A stretch of 64,000 nucleotides of DNA from NCBI RefSeq assembly GCF_000372465.1, contig NZ_AQUZ01000051.1:1-64000 (forward strand). Reading direction: 5' to 3'. The position numbers were made by a program, and so were the translations under genes. The notes under the pieces were generated by a model. The model ran no database searches. It was not told the origin of the DNA and worked only from the letters and a program-made list of their open reading frames with translations. This stretch comes from Kribbella catacumbae DSM 19601 (GTDB lineage: Bacteria; Actinomycetota; Actinomycetes; Propionibacteriales; Kribbellaceae). The stretch's first letter is position 1, and every line of letters starts with the position of its first letter. Below are positions 44,845 through 53,747 of this stretch, piece by piece.

Positions 44845-46491
44845 ATGCAGCTGAAGTTGGGGCCTCTGCTCCGGTACGTCGATGAGTCGCGGGCGACCGT
44901 TTGGGTGGAGACCACTGCCGCCGGCGAGGTCGAGGTGCTCGGGCACCGGGCCCAGACCTGGTCGGTGCACGGGCACCACTATGCGCTGATACTGGTCGAA
45001 GGGCTGCAGCCGGCCAGCGCGACGCCGTACGAAGTGCATCTGGACGGCGTGAAGGCGTGGCCGCTGGACGACAGTCCCTACGGCCCGAGTGTGATCCGGA
45101 CACCTCGGGCCGACGGGACCTTCCGGCTGACCTTCGGGTCTTGCCGACGGTCGGCACCCTTCGACGAGCAAGGTTTCAAGGAGTTCGGGCCGGATGCGTT
45201 GGTGGCACTGGCCGAGCGGATGGCCGCGGGCGACGCCGAGTGGCCCGACGCACTGTTGCTGCTGGGCGATCAGGTGTACGCCGATGACCCGTCGGACGCA
45301 GTACTGGAGAAGTTGCGGACCGCTCACGGTGGCCGGCAGGAGTCCGAGGTGGCCGACGAGATCGGCAACTTCGAGGAGTACACCTGGCTGTACGACGACG
45401 CCTGGCTGACCCCGGCCGTCCGGTGGCTGTTCTCGACCGTGCCGCTGTGCATGCTGCTCGACGACCACGATCTGCGCGACGACTGGAACACCTCGCTGAC
45501 CTGGCGGCGCTGGGTCACGTCGCAACCGTGGTGGCACGACCGGGTGGTCGGCGCCTACGCGTCGTACTGGGTGTATCAGCACCTCGGCAACCTGTCCCCG
45601 GAGCAGCTGGAGCGGGATTCCACCTACGCGGCGATGCGCGGGCTGGACGACGAGGACGAACGCAGCTCCTACCTCGACGCCTTCGCCTGGGAGGCGGACG
45701 AGGACCCGGCCTCCACCCGGTGGAGCTTCTCCCGCGACTTCGGCGCGCGGTCTCGCGGCGTCCGGCTGGTCGCCGTGGACTCTCGTTGCTCAAGGCATCT
45801 ACAGCCGGGTGAGCGGGCGATGGTCGACGCGCACGAGTGGGAATGGGTCCGGCGGCACACGGTCGAGGCCTCGCAGCCGATCAACCACCTGCTGCTCGCC
45901 TCCACGCTGCCGTTCCTGCTCGCGCCCGGACTGCATCATCTGGAAGGCTGGGACGAGGCGATCTCGTCGGGCGCCTGGGGTGCACGCGGAGCGCGGCTCG
46001 GCGAGAAGATCCGGCAAGGCATGGATCTGGAGCACTGGGCGTCGTTCCGCAAGTCCTTCGACGACGTGACCGACCTGCTCGGCGACCTGGTCCGGTCCGA
46101 CGACCCGCCGAGCTCGATCCTGATGCTGTCCGGCGACGTCCACTGCAGCTACCTGACGGAGGCCTCACTGGGCTCCATCGCCCACCCCGGTACTGCGATT
46201 CGCCAGCTGACCATGTCGCCGTTCCGCAACCCGGTCGGGTGGCACATCAGGCTGGCCAACAAGTTGCTCGACAACAAGGGCATGACGAAGGTGTTGCACC
46301 GGCTGGCGCGATCGGCCGGCGTACGGGATGTCGCGGCGCGGTGGCGGACGGCGTACGGGCCGTGGTTCGACAACGGGGTGATGACGCTGACCGTGCATGG
46401 CGACGACGCGGCTGTCGACGTGGATCACGCGCGGATGGTGGCCGGGCAGCAGGAGTTGAAGACCACGCTGCGGTACGAGATCAAGGCATGA
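44845..46491 (+). CDS. PhoD-like metallophosphatase
   Basis: The 548-residue protein has an N-terminal Fn3-like part (LGPLLRYVDESRATVWVET) and the PhoD-like core: FGSCRRS, LLLGDQVYADD, LLDDHDLRDDW and MLSGDVHCSYL supply the metal-binding aspartates and histidines. No signal peptide is present, unlike classic PhoD, so it may be cytoplasmic. TAGCGT ends 7 bases before the ATG, indicating a leaderless mRNA. It overlaps the FGE gene as ATGA. Confidence 0.85.
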   Translation: MQLKLGPLLRYVDESRATVWVETTAAGEVEVLGHRAQTWSVHGHHYALILVEGLQPASATPYEVHLDGVKAWPLDDSPYGPSVIRTPRADGTFRLTFGSCRRSAPFDEQGFKEFGPDALVALAERMAAGDAEWPDALLLLGDQVYADDPSDAVLEKLRTAHGGRQESEVADEIGNFEEYTWLYDDAWLTPAVRWLFSTVPLCMLLDDHDLRDDWNTSLTWRRWVTSQPWWHDRVVGAYASYWVYQHLGNLSPEQLERDSTYAAMRGLDDEDERSSYLDAFAWEADEDPASTRWSFSRDFGARSRGVRLVAVDSRCSRHLQPGERAMVDAHEWEWVRRHTVEASQPINHLLLASTLPFLLAPGLHHLEGWDEAISSGAWGARGARLGEKIRQGMDLEHWASFRKSFDDVTDLLGDLVRSDDPPSSILMLSGDVHCSYLTEASLGSIAHPGTAIRQLTMSPFRNPVGWHIRLANKLLDNKGMTKVLHRLARSAGVRDVAARWRTAYGPWFDNGVMTLTVHGDDAAVDVDHARMVAGQQELKTTLRYEIKA

Positions 46492-47339
46492 GTACGCGGG
46501 TGCGGTTGCCGGGTGGCGAGTTCTTGATGGGCGACGCGTTCGGCGAGGGGTGCGGGGGCGACGGCGAGACGCCTGTCCACGCTGTCCAGCTCAAGCCTTT
46601 CTCGATGGACGCCACGGCCGTGACGAACGCGCAGTACGCGACGTTCGTGAAGGCGACGGGCTATGTCACCGATGCGGAGCGGTTCGGGACTTCTGCTGTC
46701 TTTCACCTGCTGGCACGCGGTGAGGTGCTCGGCCCTGCGGCCGGTACGCCGTGGTGGCTGACCGTTGCTGGGGCGTCCTGGCGGCATCCGGAGGGTGGTG
46801 ATTCGTCGATCGGCTCCCGGCAGAATCATCCGGTGGTGCACGTGTCCTGGGACGATGCCGCGGCCTACGCGACCTGGGCGGGGAAGCGGCTGCCGACCGA
46901 GGCGGAGTGGGAGTACGCCGCGCGGGGCGGGCTGGTGTCGCAGAGGTTTGCCTGGGGCAACGAACTGACACCGGGCGGGCGATGGATGTGCAACATCTGG
47001 CAGGGGTCGTTCCCCACGTCGAACACGCTTGAAGACGGGCACCTGGGGACAGCGCCGGTGAAGTCGTATCGCCCCAACGGCCACGGCCTGTGGAACATGT
47101 CGGGGAACGTCTGGGAGTGGTGTGAGGACTGGTTCTCTCCCACGTACTACGAATCGTCGGCCGCCGCCGTGGATCCGCAAGGTCCTGCCTCCGGTGAGCG
47201 GCGGGTCATGCGAGGTGGGTCGTATCTGTGCCACGACTCCTACTGCAGCCGGTATCGCGTGGCGGCTCGAGCTGCGAACACTCCTGACTCCTCCGCCGGC
47301 AATCTCGGCTTCAGGTGCGTCAGCGACTCGGGGCACTAG
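46488..47339 (+). CDS. Formylglycine-generating enzyme
   Basis: The 283-residue protein is a complete FGE: RLPGGEFLMG at the start, RLPTEAEWEYAARGG in the middle, WEWCEDWF, and the active-site cysteines C248 and C253 in GGSYLCHDSYCSRYRVAAR, followed by NTPDSSAGNLGFRC. It oxidises the cysteine of CxPxR motifs in sulfatases to formylglycine. A sulfatase with such a motif (CVPAR) is encoded by the convergent operon. It is translationally coupled to the phosphatase gene and its last 20 bases overlap the end of the lacI gene on the other strand. Confidence 0.92.
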   Translation: MSTRVRLPGGEFLMGDAFGEGCGGDGETPVHAVQLKPFSMDATAVTNAQYATFVKATGYVTDAERFGTSAVFHLLARGEVLGPAAGTPWWLTVAGASWRHPEGGDSSIGSRQNHPVVHVSWDDAAAYATWAGKRLPTEAEWEYAARGGLVSQRFAWGNELTPGGRWMCNIWQGSFPTSNTLEDGHLGTAPVKSYRPNGHGLWNMSGNVWEWCEDWFSPTYYESSAAAVDPQGPASGERRVMRGGSYLCHDSYCSRYRVAARAANTPDSSAGNLGFRCVSDSGH

Positions 47340-48297
47340 CTCGGCGGTGGAGTCTCCAAGGGGCTTCGTGGAGTCGGCCGGGGCCGCCGTTCTGCAAGCG
47401 GGTCAGGAGAAGCTGGGCGGCCGCGGGGAAGACGGCATCCGGCCCGACCGACGTCAGCGGCGGGTCGGATTGCGCGGCGTCGGGAGTGTTGCCGACGCCA
47501 ACGATCTGCAGTTCCTGCGGGATGGCCAGGCCGAGTCGATGGCCGGCCCAGATCGCGCTCGTCGCGGTCAGATCGCTGCAGGCGAAGATCGCGGTCGGGC
47601 GGTCGTCGCGATCCAGCAGGTCGACGGCCGCGCGGTAGGCGAGATCTCTGGAGTTGCGGGTGGTGCGGACCAGTCGTTCGTCGTACGGGAGGCTGGCGCG
47701 TTCGAGGCCGGCGCGGTAGGCGGCGTACCGGCTGTCGCTGCGGGTGAGTTGGAGGCAAGCGATCCTTGTGTGGTTGGCGGTGAGGAGGTCCATCGCGTCG
47801 GCGAGTGCGGTCTGCTCCTCGGAGCGGATGACGTCGAAGCCATCCGGTTCCAGCTCGTTGCTATGGACAACCAGCGCGATTCCCTGCTGGGCAAGGGCTT
47901 TGAGCATCGGCCCGTCGCTCGCCGGGTCGACATGGTCGATCAGGGCACCGTCGGCACCGCGGCCGAGGAGGAACTTCGACCAGTCGCCGTCGAGCAGGAT
48001 GAGTGAGCTGTAGCCGATCTCGCGCATCCTCCTGGAGACCTCGTCGGCCATCGCCTTCGCCCATGGCGAGTCCAGCTGGCGTAGTACGAGGCAGACCTGC
48101 TCGGTGCGGCCGCGGCGTACTCCCCTGGCTTGCTGGTTGGGACGATAGCCGAGCTTGGTCGCTGCCTCGAGCACGCGAGCTGTGGTCTGCTCGCCGATCC
48201 GGGCCTCACCCCCGGCGCGTCCGGACAACACGTAGGAGACGGTCGCCACCGATACGCCGGCCTCGGCCGCAACCAGCTTGATGGTCGGCGAACTCAC
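47320..48297 (-). CDS. LacI-family regulator beside the sulfatase
   Basis: The 325-residue protein has a LacI helix-turn-helix (IKLVAAEAGVSVATVSYVLSGRAGGEARI) and sensor domain. It differs from the other two LacI proteins of the window. The GTG start overlaps the sulfatase stop as GTGA, so it is the second gene of that operon and probably regulates it. A LacI-type site lies upstream of the sulfatase gene at 49801-49816. Confidence 0.85.
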   Translation of the reverse strand: MSSPTIKLVAAEAGVSVATVSYVLSGRAGGEARIGEQTTARVLEAATKLGYRPNQQARGVRRGRTEQVCLVLRQLDSPWAKAMADEVSRRMREIGYSSLILLDGDWSKFLLGRGADGALIDHVDPASDGPMLKALAQQGIALVVHSNELEPDGFDVIRSEEQTALADAMDLLTANHTRIACLQLTRSDSRYAAYRAGLERASLPYDERLVRTTRNSRDLAYRAAVDLLDRDDRPTAIFACSDLTATSAIWAGHRLGLAIPQELQIVGVGNTPDAAQSDPPLTSVGPDAVFPAAAQLLLTRLQNGGPGRLHEAPWRLHRRASAPSR

Positions 48298-49760
48298 CGG
48301 CTCGCCTCCAGGCGATCCCTTGTGTGCTTGAGGATTGTGGTGACGGGTCTGCCGGTGACCAGCTCGCCGTTCTGGACGAAGCCTTCCTCCCGGTCGGTGA
48401 GGGCCTGGATCAGGCGGTCTCGCCATTCTGTTCGCAGTACGGGCTGTTCGGGTGCGAGGTTGTGGAGTTCACCGGGATCGTCGACCAGGTTGAAGAGTTG
48501 CTCGACGCCGTTGGCCGAGCCCCAGATGTACTTGACCTTGCCGTCCGTGACCCATTGCAGGGACTGGCCCCAGTACACGTGCTCGCCGTGCAGCCACTCG
48601 CGCACGGGGGTCGTCTGCTCACCCCGCAGATAGGGCGCCAGGGAGTGGCCGTCGACCGAGTCCGGAATGGGCAGCCCCGCGAGGTCGAGCAACGTGGGCA
48701 TGACATCGCGCAACTCGACGACGTGGTCGATCACGCCGGCCTGGCGACGGCGTGCAGGCGCGTCGGCGACGATGAACGGGATCCGGGCCGACCCTTCGTA
48801 CGGCACCGCCTTCCGGAACATCCGGTGGTCGCCCATCATCTCGCCGTGGTCCGAGACGAACGCGATCACCGTGTCCTGAGCCAGCCCGAACTCGGCCAGC
48901 GCCTCCTTGATCCGGTTGACCTGGAGATCCACCTGCGCCATCAGTCCGTAGTACCCGGCTCTGGCCCGATGGACGACGCGGTCCGGCAGATCCCCGATCG
49001 CCGCCTGGTAGTCGCCGTCTCGGCGGAACTCGTCCCAATGCTGCTCCCAGTCACCGAGCACGCGCTGGTACGGCGGGGCGTCGGCGTACAGGTCGTAGGC
49101 CCAGCGTGGCGGGTCGTACGGCGGGTGTGGGCGATGGAACGACAAGTAGAGGAAGAACGGTTTGGTCGGATCGCGGCGATAGAGCCACTCGATCGTCTGG
49201 GTGCCGAGCCAGTGCGTCGGGTGGAGGTGCTCGGGTTTGTCCCACGGCCGGGCGACGACGGAGTTGCAGTTCACGCCGTGGTCGAAGTAGTCGGCCTGCG
49301 GCGTCATCCCGGGCTGACGCCGCAGCCAGGGCACGTAGTCGTCGAAGTACTCGAACTGCCGGCGGTGCTCGCGGCGGGCGTGATGCAGGAAGCCGTCGTG
49401 CAGGATCACGTCGTCGAAGCCGACCCGCGACCGCTCCGGCCAGACGTGCATCTTGCCGATCGCCTGGGTGTGATAGCCGGCTTTGCGGAACTCGCCGGGC
49501 AGCGTGACCGGATGGGCCGCCTCGAACGGCACGCCGTCGTCGTACCCGACCCGGCCGTGCGCCTCCTGGGACTGGCCGGTGAACAGCGCGACGCGGGCGG
49601 GGACGCAGGTCGGGGTGGCGCTGTAGGCCTTCGAGAACCTGGTGCCGTCACGGGCCAGTTCATCGAGGTGTGGCGTCTCGACGATCTGATGCCCGTCACA
49701 GGAGAGAGCGTCGCCGCGCCATTCGTCGACGCAGACCAGGATCACGTTCGACTGCGGCAT
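48294..49760 (-). CDS. Type I sulfatase
   Basis: The 488-residue enzyme has the sulfatase core: metal site VCVDEWRGD near the N-terminus, the formylglycine site C52-VPAR-56 in SATPTCVPARVALFTGQ, and the metal residues in FVSDHGEMMGDH. There is no signal peptide, so the substrate is probably an imported sulfated sugar or ester. Activation needs an FGE, and one is encoded just across the convergent junction. GAGGAG precedes the ATG. Confidence 0.92.
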   Translation of the reverse strand: MPQSNVILVCVDEWRGDALSCDGHQIVETPHLDELARDGTRFSKAYSATPTCVPARVALFTGQSQEAHGRVGYDDGVPFEAAHPVTLPGEFRKAGYHTQAIGKMHVWPERSRVGFDDVILHDGFLHHARREHRRQFEYFDDYVPWLRRQPGMTPQADYFDHGVNCNSVVARPWDKPEHLHPTHWLGTQTIEWLYRRDPTKPFFLYLSFHRPHPPYDPPRWAYDLYADAPPYQRVLGDWEQHWDEFRRDGDYQAAIGDLPDRVVHRARAGYYGLMAQVDLQVNRIKEALAEFGLAQDTVIAFVSDHGEMMGDHRMFRKAVPYEGSARIPFIVADAPARRRQAGVIDHVVELRDVMPTLLDLAGLPIPDSVDGHSLAPYLRGEQTTPVREWLHGEHVYWGQSLQWVTDGKVKYIWGSANGVEQLFNLVDDPGELHNLAPEQPVLRTEWRDRLIQALTDREEGFVQNGELVTGRPVTTILKHTRDRLEASR

Positions 49761-49800
49761 GCTGGCTCCTCTTTCGGCGTCGTTCCAGGGTTCAGATGTG

Positions 49801-49816
49801 GTGAAACGATTAACAC
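49801..49816. promoter_or_regulatory. LacI-type operator before the sulfatase operon
   Basis: GTGAAACGATTAACAC contains the AAnCGnTT core typical of LacI-family sites and lies about 40 bases before the sulfatase start. Confidence 0.5.
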
Positions 49817-49873
49817 CCTTTCCGGCCGACCTGTCAACGCGAGCCGAAGGATTGAACGAGTTGAACGAAGGTA

Positions 49874-49970
49874 AACCCTTACGCTCCGAGTTCGGCCGGG
49901 TACTTTGTGACAGTTTCGGGTAGAACAGATCACGGTTGAGTCAAGGACGCACCCGCCCCGAGCGCGTCCT
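49874..49970 (+). promoter_or_regulatory. Leader module of the protease gene (conserved hairpin)
   Basis: AGGACGC (49944-49950) and GCGTCCT (49964-49970) form a hairpin just before the GAGGAGG ribosome-binding site. The same hairpin, followed by the same ribosome-binding site, and the upstream ACCCTTAC (49874-49881) recur with nearly equal spacing in front of the protease remnant at 52922. Confidence 0.6.
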
Positions 49971-49988
49971 CAACACGAGGAGGCAACC

Positions 49989-50876
49989 GTGAAGTTCCCT
50001 TCCGCCCGCCGTACCGCGGCAATCCTGGCCACCGCCGGGTTGGTCGCGACGTCCGCCCTGCTGTCCAGCCCGGCGACCGCCGCGCCTGTGCCGGCGACCC
50101 TGTCGGCCAGCGCCATCACCTCCACCCTGGCCAAGGAGGCGTCGATCCCAGGGACCGCCTGGATGACCGATGAGAAGTCCGGCCGGATCATCGTCTCGTA
50201 CGACGACACGGTGCGCGGCGCCAAGTTCGACGCGCTCACCGCCGTCACCAAGCGCTTCGGCAGCCAGGTCACCCTGGAGAAACTGTCCGGCGTCCTCAGC
50301 AAGCGCATCAGCGGCGGCCACGCCATCTACGGCGGCGGCTACCGGTGCTCGCTCGGCTTCAACGTCCGCGCCGGCACCACGTACTACTTCATCACCGCCG
50401 GCCACTGCACGAACGCGGCGACCACCTGGTACGCCAACTCGTCGCAGACCACCGTGCTCGGCACCCGGTACGGCACTAGCTTCCCGGGCAACGACTACGG
50501 CATCGTCCGGTACAGCACGTCGTACACGAACCACCCCGGCAACGTGTACCTCTACAACGGTTCGTACCGCGACATCACGGGCTCGGGGAACGCCTTCGTC
50601 GGCCAGTCGGTCCAACGCAGTGGTAGCACGACCGGCCTGCGCGGCGGTTCGGTCACCGGCCTCAACGCCACGGTGAACTACGCCGAGGGCACCGTCACCG
50701 GCCTGATCCGCACCAACGTCTGCGCCGAGGGCGGCGACTCCGGTGGCCCGCTCTTCTCCGGATCCACCGCACTCGGCCTCACCTCCGGCGGCAGCGGCAA
50801 CTGCTCCTCCGGCGGCACCACGTTCTTCCAGCCAGTCAACGAGGTCCTGAGCCGCTACGGCGTCAGCGTCTACTGA
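49989..50876 (+). CDS. Secreted S1 serine protease, streptogrisin-like
   Basis: The 295-residue precursor has a signal peptide (RRTAAILATAGLVATSALLSSPATA), a propeptide and a chymotrypsin-fold domain with H139 (TAGHC), D169 (NDYGIV) and S251 (GDSGGP). It is about 60% similar by eye to the protease at 43930, with the same IPGTAWMT propeptide motif. The GTG start has GAGGAGG well placed upstream. It ends in GVSVY. A strong hairpin separates it from the convergent mannanase gene. Confidence 0.92.
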   Translation: MKFPSARRTAAILATAGLVATSALLSSPATAAPVPATLSASAITSTLAKEASIPGTAWMTDEKSGRIIVSYDDTVRGAKFDALTAVTKRFGSQVTLEKLSGVLSKRISGGHAIYGGGYRCSLGFNVRAGTTYYFITAGHCTNAATTWYANSSQTTVLGTRYGTSFPGNDYGIVRYSTSYTNHPGNVYLYNGSYRDITGSGNAFVGQSVQRSGSTTGLRGGSVTGLNATVNYAEGTVTGLIRTNVCAEGGDSGGPLFSGSTALGLTSGGSGNCSSGGTTFFQPVNEVLSRYGVSVY

Positions 50877-50889
50877 TCCACCGCACCAG

Positions 50890-50925
50890 CGAACGCCCCC
50901 TGCCGGTTGCGGCAGGGGGCGTTCG
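50890..50925. terminator. Bidirectional terminator hairpin
   Basis: A perfect 16-bp stem (CGAACGCCCCCTGCCG and complement) with loop GTTG lies between the convergent protease and mannanase genes. Confidence 0.85.
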
Positions 50926-50978
50926 TCGTCACCGCGCGGACACTGTGCAGGATGACGCGGGGCACGGTGACGCGGGGA

Positions 50979-52601
50979 TCAGGAGGCCGTGCAGGTGAAC
51001 CCGCTCGGGCTCTGCGCGTCCCCGCCGGGTTTACTGACCTGGAAGCCGAAGCTGGTGTTCGCGCCGATGGCCAGGTTGCCGTTGTGAGACACGTTCGTTG
51101 CCGTGATCGTGCCGGTGGTCCCGGACAGTGATGCGTTCCAGGAGCCGGCGATCGCATGCCCGGGCGGCAGCGTCAAGGTCACCTGCCAGCCGGTGATCGC
51201 CGACGTCCGGGTGTTGGTCACCGTGACAGGCTGAACCACGTAGCCGCTGTCCCAGCGGCTCTGCACGGTCGACACGACCGAGCAGCCGCCTCCCGGGTCG
51301 CCACTACCGGTGGTCGTGCCGGTCACCGTTCCCGAGGCCCCGGACGTGCCGGCGGCGTTCGAGGCCGTGACCCTGTAACAGTAGGACGTGTTCGCCGCCA
51401 GCCCAGTGTTGGCGAAGGTCGAGGCGGCGGTGCTGCCGACCTGGCTGAAGGTGCTGTTCGCGGCGCAGGCGCCGGCGGCCCGCCGCACCTGGTACTGAGT
51501 CGCCGCGGAAGAGCCGGTCCACGATAGCGAGACCGAGCTCGACGTCGTACCGGTGACAGTGAGCCCGGCGGGCGCGGCCGGGACCGTGCCACCGGGGCCG
51601 CAACCAGAGAACACCGTCGCGCACCGCGAGGTCTGGGAGACTCCGTTCGGTCCCGTGAACACCCGCTGCCCCCAGGTCGTCAGCTGCGCCGGGTTGAAGG
51701 CCACCGTCTGGTCGAGATATGGCTCGGTGTTGCCGCTGTACGACCAGGCCATCCAGCCGATCCCGCGGGTCTGGGCCTCGGCCATGATGGTGTCCTCGTC
51801 GACGTTCTGCCCCTGGTGCTCGTGGCCGAACTCGCCGACGATCAGGGGCAGGCCCGCCTGCGCGAACGCGTCGAAGTAGCTCTTGATCGTGGCCGCGGTT
51901 CCGTACACCTGGTACATGTGGACGGAGAAGAGGGTGTTGTGCTGGGTGTCGGCGTTCCAGACCGTCTGCGCGTTGTCGCGCATGGTGTTGGTCCAGTCCT
52001 GACCCCAGTTCGGCGCGTCCACGACGAGCGTGTGCTGGAACCCGAGGGTGCGCATCCGCTGGACGGCGTCGGCGGTGGCGGTCGTCCACTGCCCTGGGTT
52101 GGTGTTGCCGATCGGCTCGTTGCCGATGTTGATCAGGACGAACGCCTCCTGGCCGATCAGCACGTCGCGGATGCTGTTCCAGTAGGTGACGGCCTGGTCC
52201 AGCGTGCCGGCGGCCGCGTCCTCGCCGTAGCCGGTCGTGTCGTGCACCTCCAGCACGCAGATCAGCCGATTCGCCTTGCACAGGCCGATGACGTTCGCGA
52301 CGTCGGCGGCGGGGCTGGGACCCCAGCGCTGGCCGCTGCCGAGCACTACCCGGACGGTGTTGGCGCCCAGCCCGGCGATCTCGGCGTAGGACCCGGTCTC
52401 GCCCTGGTACCAGACGTGCGGGTAGCTGGTGCCGCGCATGACGAACGGGGTGCCGTTGGCGTCCAGCAGGTTCCGGCCGCTGATGTGGAATCCCGCCGCC
52501 TGGGCGTCGGGCTCGGCGAGGGCCGGGGAGGAAGGGAGGAGGACGAGCAGCGAAAGGATGAGGACTGGGAGCGCTCCCAGCGCCAGTAATCGGAGCTTCA
52601 T
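50979..52601 (-). CDS. Secreted GH5 beta-mannanase with Fn3 and CBM2
   Basis: The 540-residue protein has a signal peptide (to about A29), a GH5 domain (35-335) closest to the GH5_8 mannanases (GFHISGRNLLDANGTPFVMRG, CKANRLICVLEVHDTTGYGE), a fibronectin type III module (340-430) and a C-terminal cellulose-binding CBM2 (440-540) with cysteines at its ends. The acid/base is E162 in INIGNEP and the nucleophile E257 in VGEFGHE. It should cleave mannan or glucomannan bound to cellulose. AAGGA lies 6 bases before the ATG at 52601. Confidence 0.88.
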   Translation of the reverse strand: MKLRLLALGALPVLILSLLVLLPSSPALAEPDAQAAGFHISGRNLLDANGTPFVMRGTSYPHVWYQGETGSYAEIAGLGANTVRVVLGSGQRWGPSPAADVANVIGLCKANRLICVLEVHDTTGYGEDAAAGTLDQAVTYWNSIRDVLIGQEAFVLINIGNEPIGNTNPGQWTTATADAVQRMRTLGFQHTLVVDAPNWGQDWTNTMRDNAQTVWNADTQHNTLFSVHMYQVYGTAATIKSYFDAFAQAGLPLIVGEFGHEHQGQNVDEDTIMAEAQTRGIGWMAWSYSGNTEPYLDQTVAFNPAQLTTWGQRVFTGPNGVSQTSRCATVFSGCGPGGTVPAAPAGLTVTGTTSSSVSLSWTGSSAATQYQVRRAAGACAANSTFSQVGSTAASTFANTGLAANTSYCYRVTASNAAGTSGASGTVTGTTTGSGDPGGGCSVVSTVQSRWDSGYVVQPVTVTNTRTSAITGWQVTLTLPPGHAIAGSWNASLSGTTGTITATNVSHNGNLAIGANTSFGFQVSKPGGDAQSPSGFTCTAS

Positions 52602-52723
52602 GATCGATCCTTGGGGGTTGCGGGCGCGAGCGACTGGTCGCGCCCGGGGCGAATACGACTGAGGGCGGCACTCGGACACCGACTGCCGGTGACTCCTCGC
52701 GCGGACCCGAAAGCTCAGGGTGG

Positions 52724-52741
52724 CACTTACCCGGTTAAGTG
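52724..52741. promoter_or_regulatory. Palindromic operator upstream of the mannanase gene
   Basis: CACTTACCCGGTTAAGTG is a palindrome with 6-bp arms, about 125 bases before the mannanase start on the minus strand. It resembles a repressor site; its regulator is not in the window as far as I can tell. Confidence 0.45.
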
Positions 52742-52874
52742 ACAAGGGTTCGCCATAGCCCACGAGTTAGGGATGGTCTAGCCCGAGCTCAGCCAGGTGA
52801 AGGATGACCCTTACCTTGCGGAGTCCTCCGCGTACGGACAGCGAGCCCGGGTAGGTCTTGCCTCGGTTACGTCT

Positions 52875-53043
52875 AGGACGCGTCCGCCCCCGAATGCGTC
52901 CTCATCGTGAGGAGGCTGACCATGTCTACTGCCCCACCCCGCCGTACCGCGGCGATCCTGGCAACCGCCGGGCTCATCGCGACCACTTCTCTGCTGGCCA
53001 CTCAGGCCACGGCCGCGCCACCTACAACGTCAACGTGTACTGA
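52875..53043 (+). pseudogene. Remnant of a third streptogrisin-like protease gene
   Basis: The ATG at 52922 opens a signal peptide (RRTAAILATAGLIATTSLLATQATA) nearly identical to that of the protease at 49989. Directly after it the DNA reads, in another frame, TYNVNVY and TGA at 53041-53043, matching the last residues (GVNVY) of the protease at 43930. The whole propeptide and catalytic domain are gone. The leader hairpin (AGGACGC 52875-52881, GCGTCCT 52896-52902), the GAGGAGG site and ACCCTTAC 68 bases upstream are kept. The in-frame reading would run on into the vapC region and is not a credible protein. Confidence 0.8.
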
Positions 53044-53055
53044 CGAAACGAGGAA

Positions 53056-53460
53056 TCAGACCGGTGCGGTGACGGGGAAGCCAAGCTCCTCCGCCGCGCC
53101 GGCCAGCTCCTGGTCATAGGTGACGAACTCCGCAAGATCCGCACGGAACGGCTCGGCGCTCGCGAGGTGGATGGCGTCGAGAGAACCGAGCCGGCTGGTC
53201 CGGTAGGCCATCGCCCGCGAGAGCACCGTCGTACTGAGATCGACCAGATAGATCCCTCGGACAGCCTGCCCCATGAAGTACGGCACCTGCTGGTGATCGA
53301 CTCCGGCCCACAGCAGCGTACGGCTGATCTCGAGCCGGGCCAGCTCGCTGGTGATCAGCTCCACGTCCTCGGCGAGCGACTCCCGCCACTTCCGAAGCGC
53401 AGCTGACTCAGCCTCTGGCTTGATGAACTTGAGCAGAGCACAGGCGTCGAGATAGATCAC
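53056..53460 (-). CDS. vapC: VapC-family PIN-domain toxin
   Basis: The 134-residue PIN protein has D5 (IYLDACALLKF), the glutamate in SELARLEISRTL, D in GSLDAIHLASA and D in FVTYDQEL. The GTG start overlaps the antitoxin stop as GTGA. It is intact. It lies 13 bases beyond the protease remnant, on the opposite strand. Confidence 0.9.
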   Translation of the reverse strand: MIYLDACALLKFIKPEAESAALRKWRESLAEDVELITSELARLEISRTLLWAGVDHQQVPYFMGQAVRGIYLVDLSTTVLSRAMAYRTSRLGSLDAIHLASAEPFRADLAEFVTYDQELAGAAEELGFPVTAPV

Positions 53461-53738
53461 CTGCGCCGCTCCTTGTCCCGTTCGGCGATCAACAGGTCCG
53501 ACAAACTCTCCATGCTCGCCGCCAACTCGAGCTCCAGATCCGGCATCCCCAGTTCAGCCGGCGGACTGACCTCACCCGACTCGATCAGCCGCTGCAGCGC
53601 CCCCGGCCTTTCATCCTCCGGGACCAGCCGGAGGACCGGCCGGCCGCGGTCCGTGACCACGATCGTCTCTCCCGCCCGCACCCGCGCGACCGCCTTGGAC
53701 GGGTTCTGGTTGAGCTCTCGCAAGCCGATCGTCTCCAT
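53457..53738 (-). CDS. vapB: Phd/YefM-family antitoxin
   Basis: The 93-residue protein has the Phd-type N-terminus (METIGLRELNQNPSKAVARVRAGETIVVTDRGRPVLRLVP) and an acidic toxin-binding tail. TACATT ends 7 bases before the ATG at 53738, so it is probably leaderless, and a long palindrome overlaps that -10 box. Confidence 0.88.
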   Translation of the reverse strand: METIGLRELNQNPSKAVARVRAGETIVVTDRGRPVLRLVPEDERPGALQRLIESGEVSPPAELGMPDLELELAASMESLSDLLIAERDKERRR

Positions 53739-53747
53739 GGATCCCAA

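Noticed and set aside
52922..53119. A small secreted protein of about 65 residues
   Set aside because: After the signal peptide the frame is out of register with the protease tail and runs into the vapC region; it is better read as a deletion remnant.
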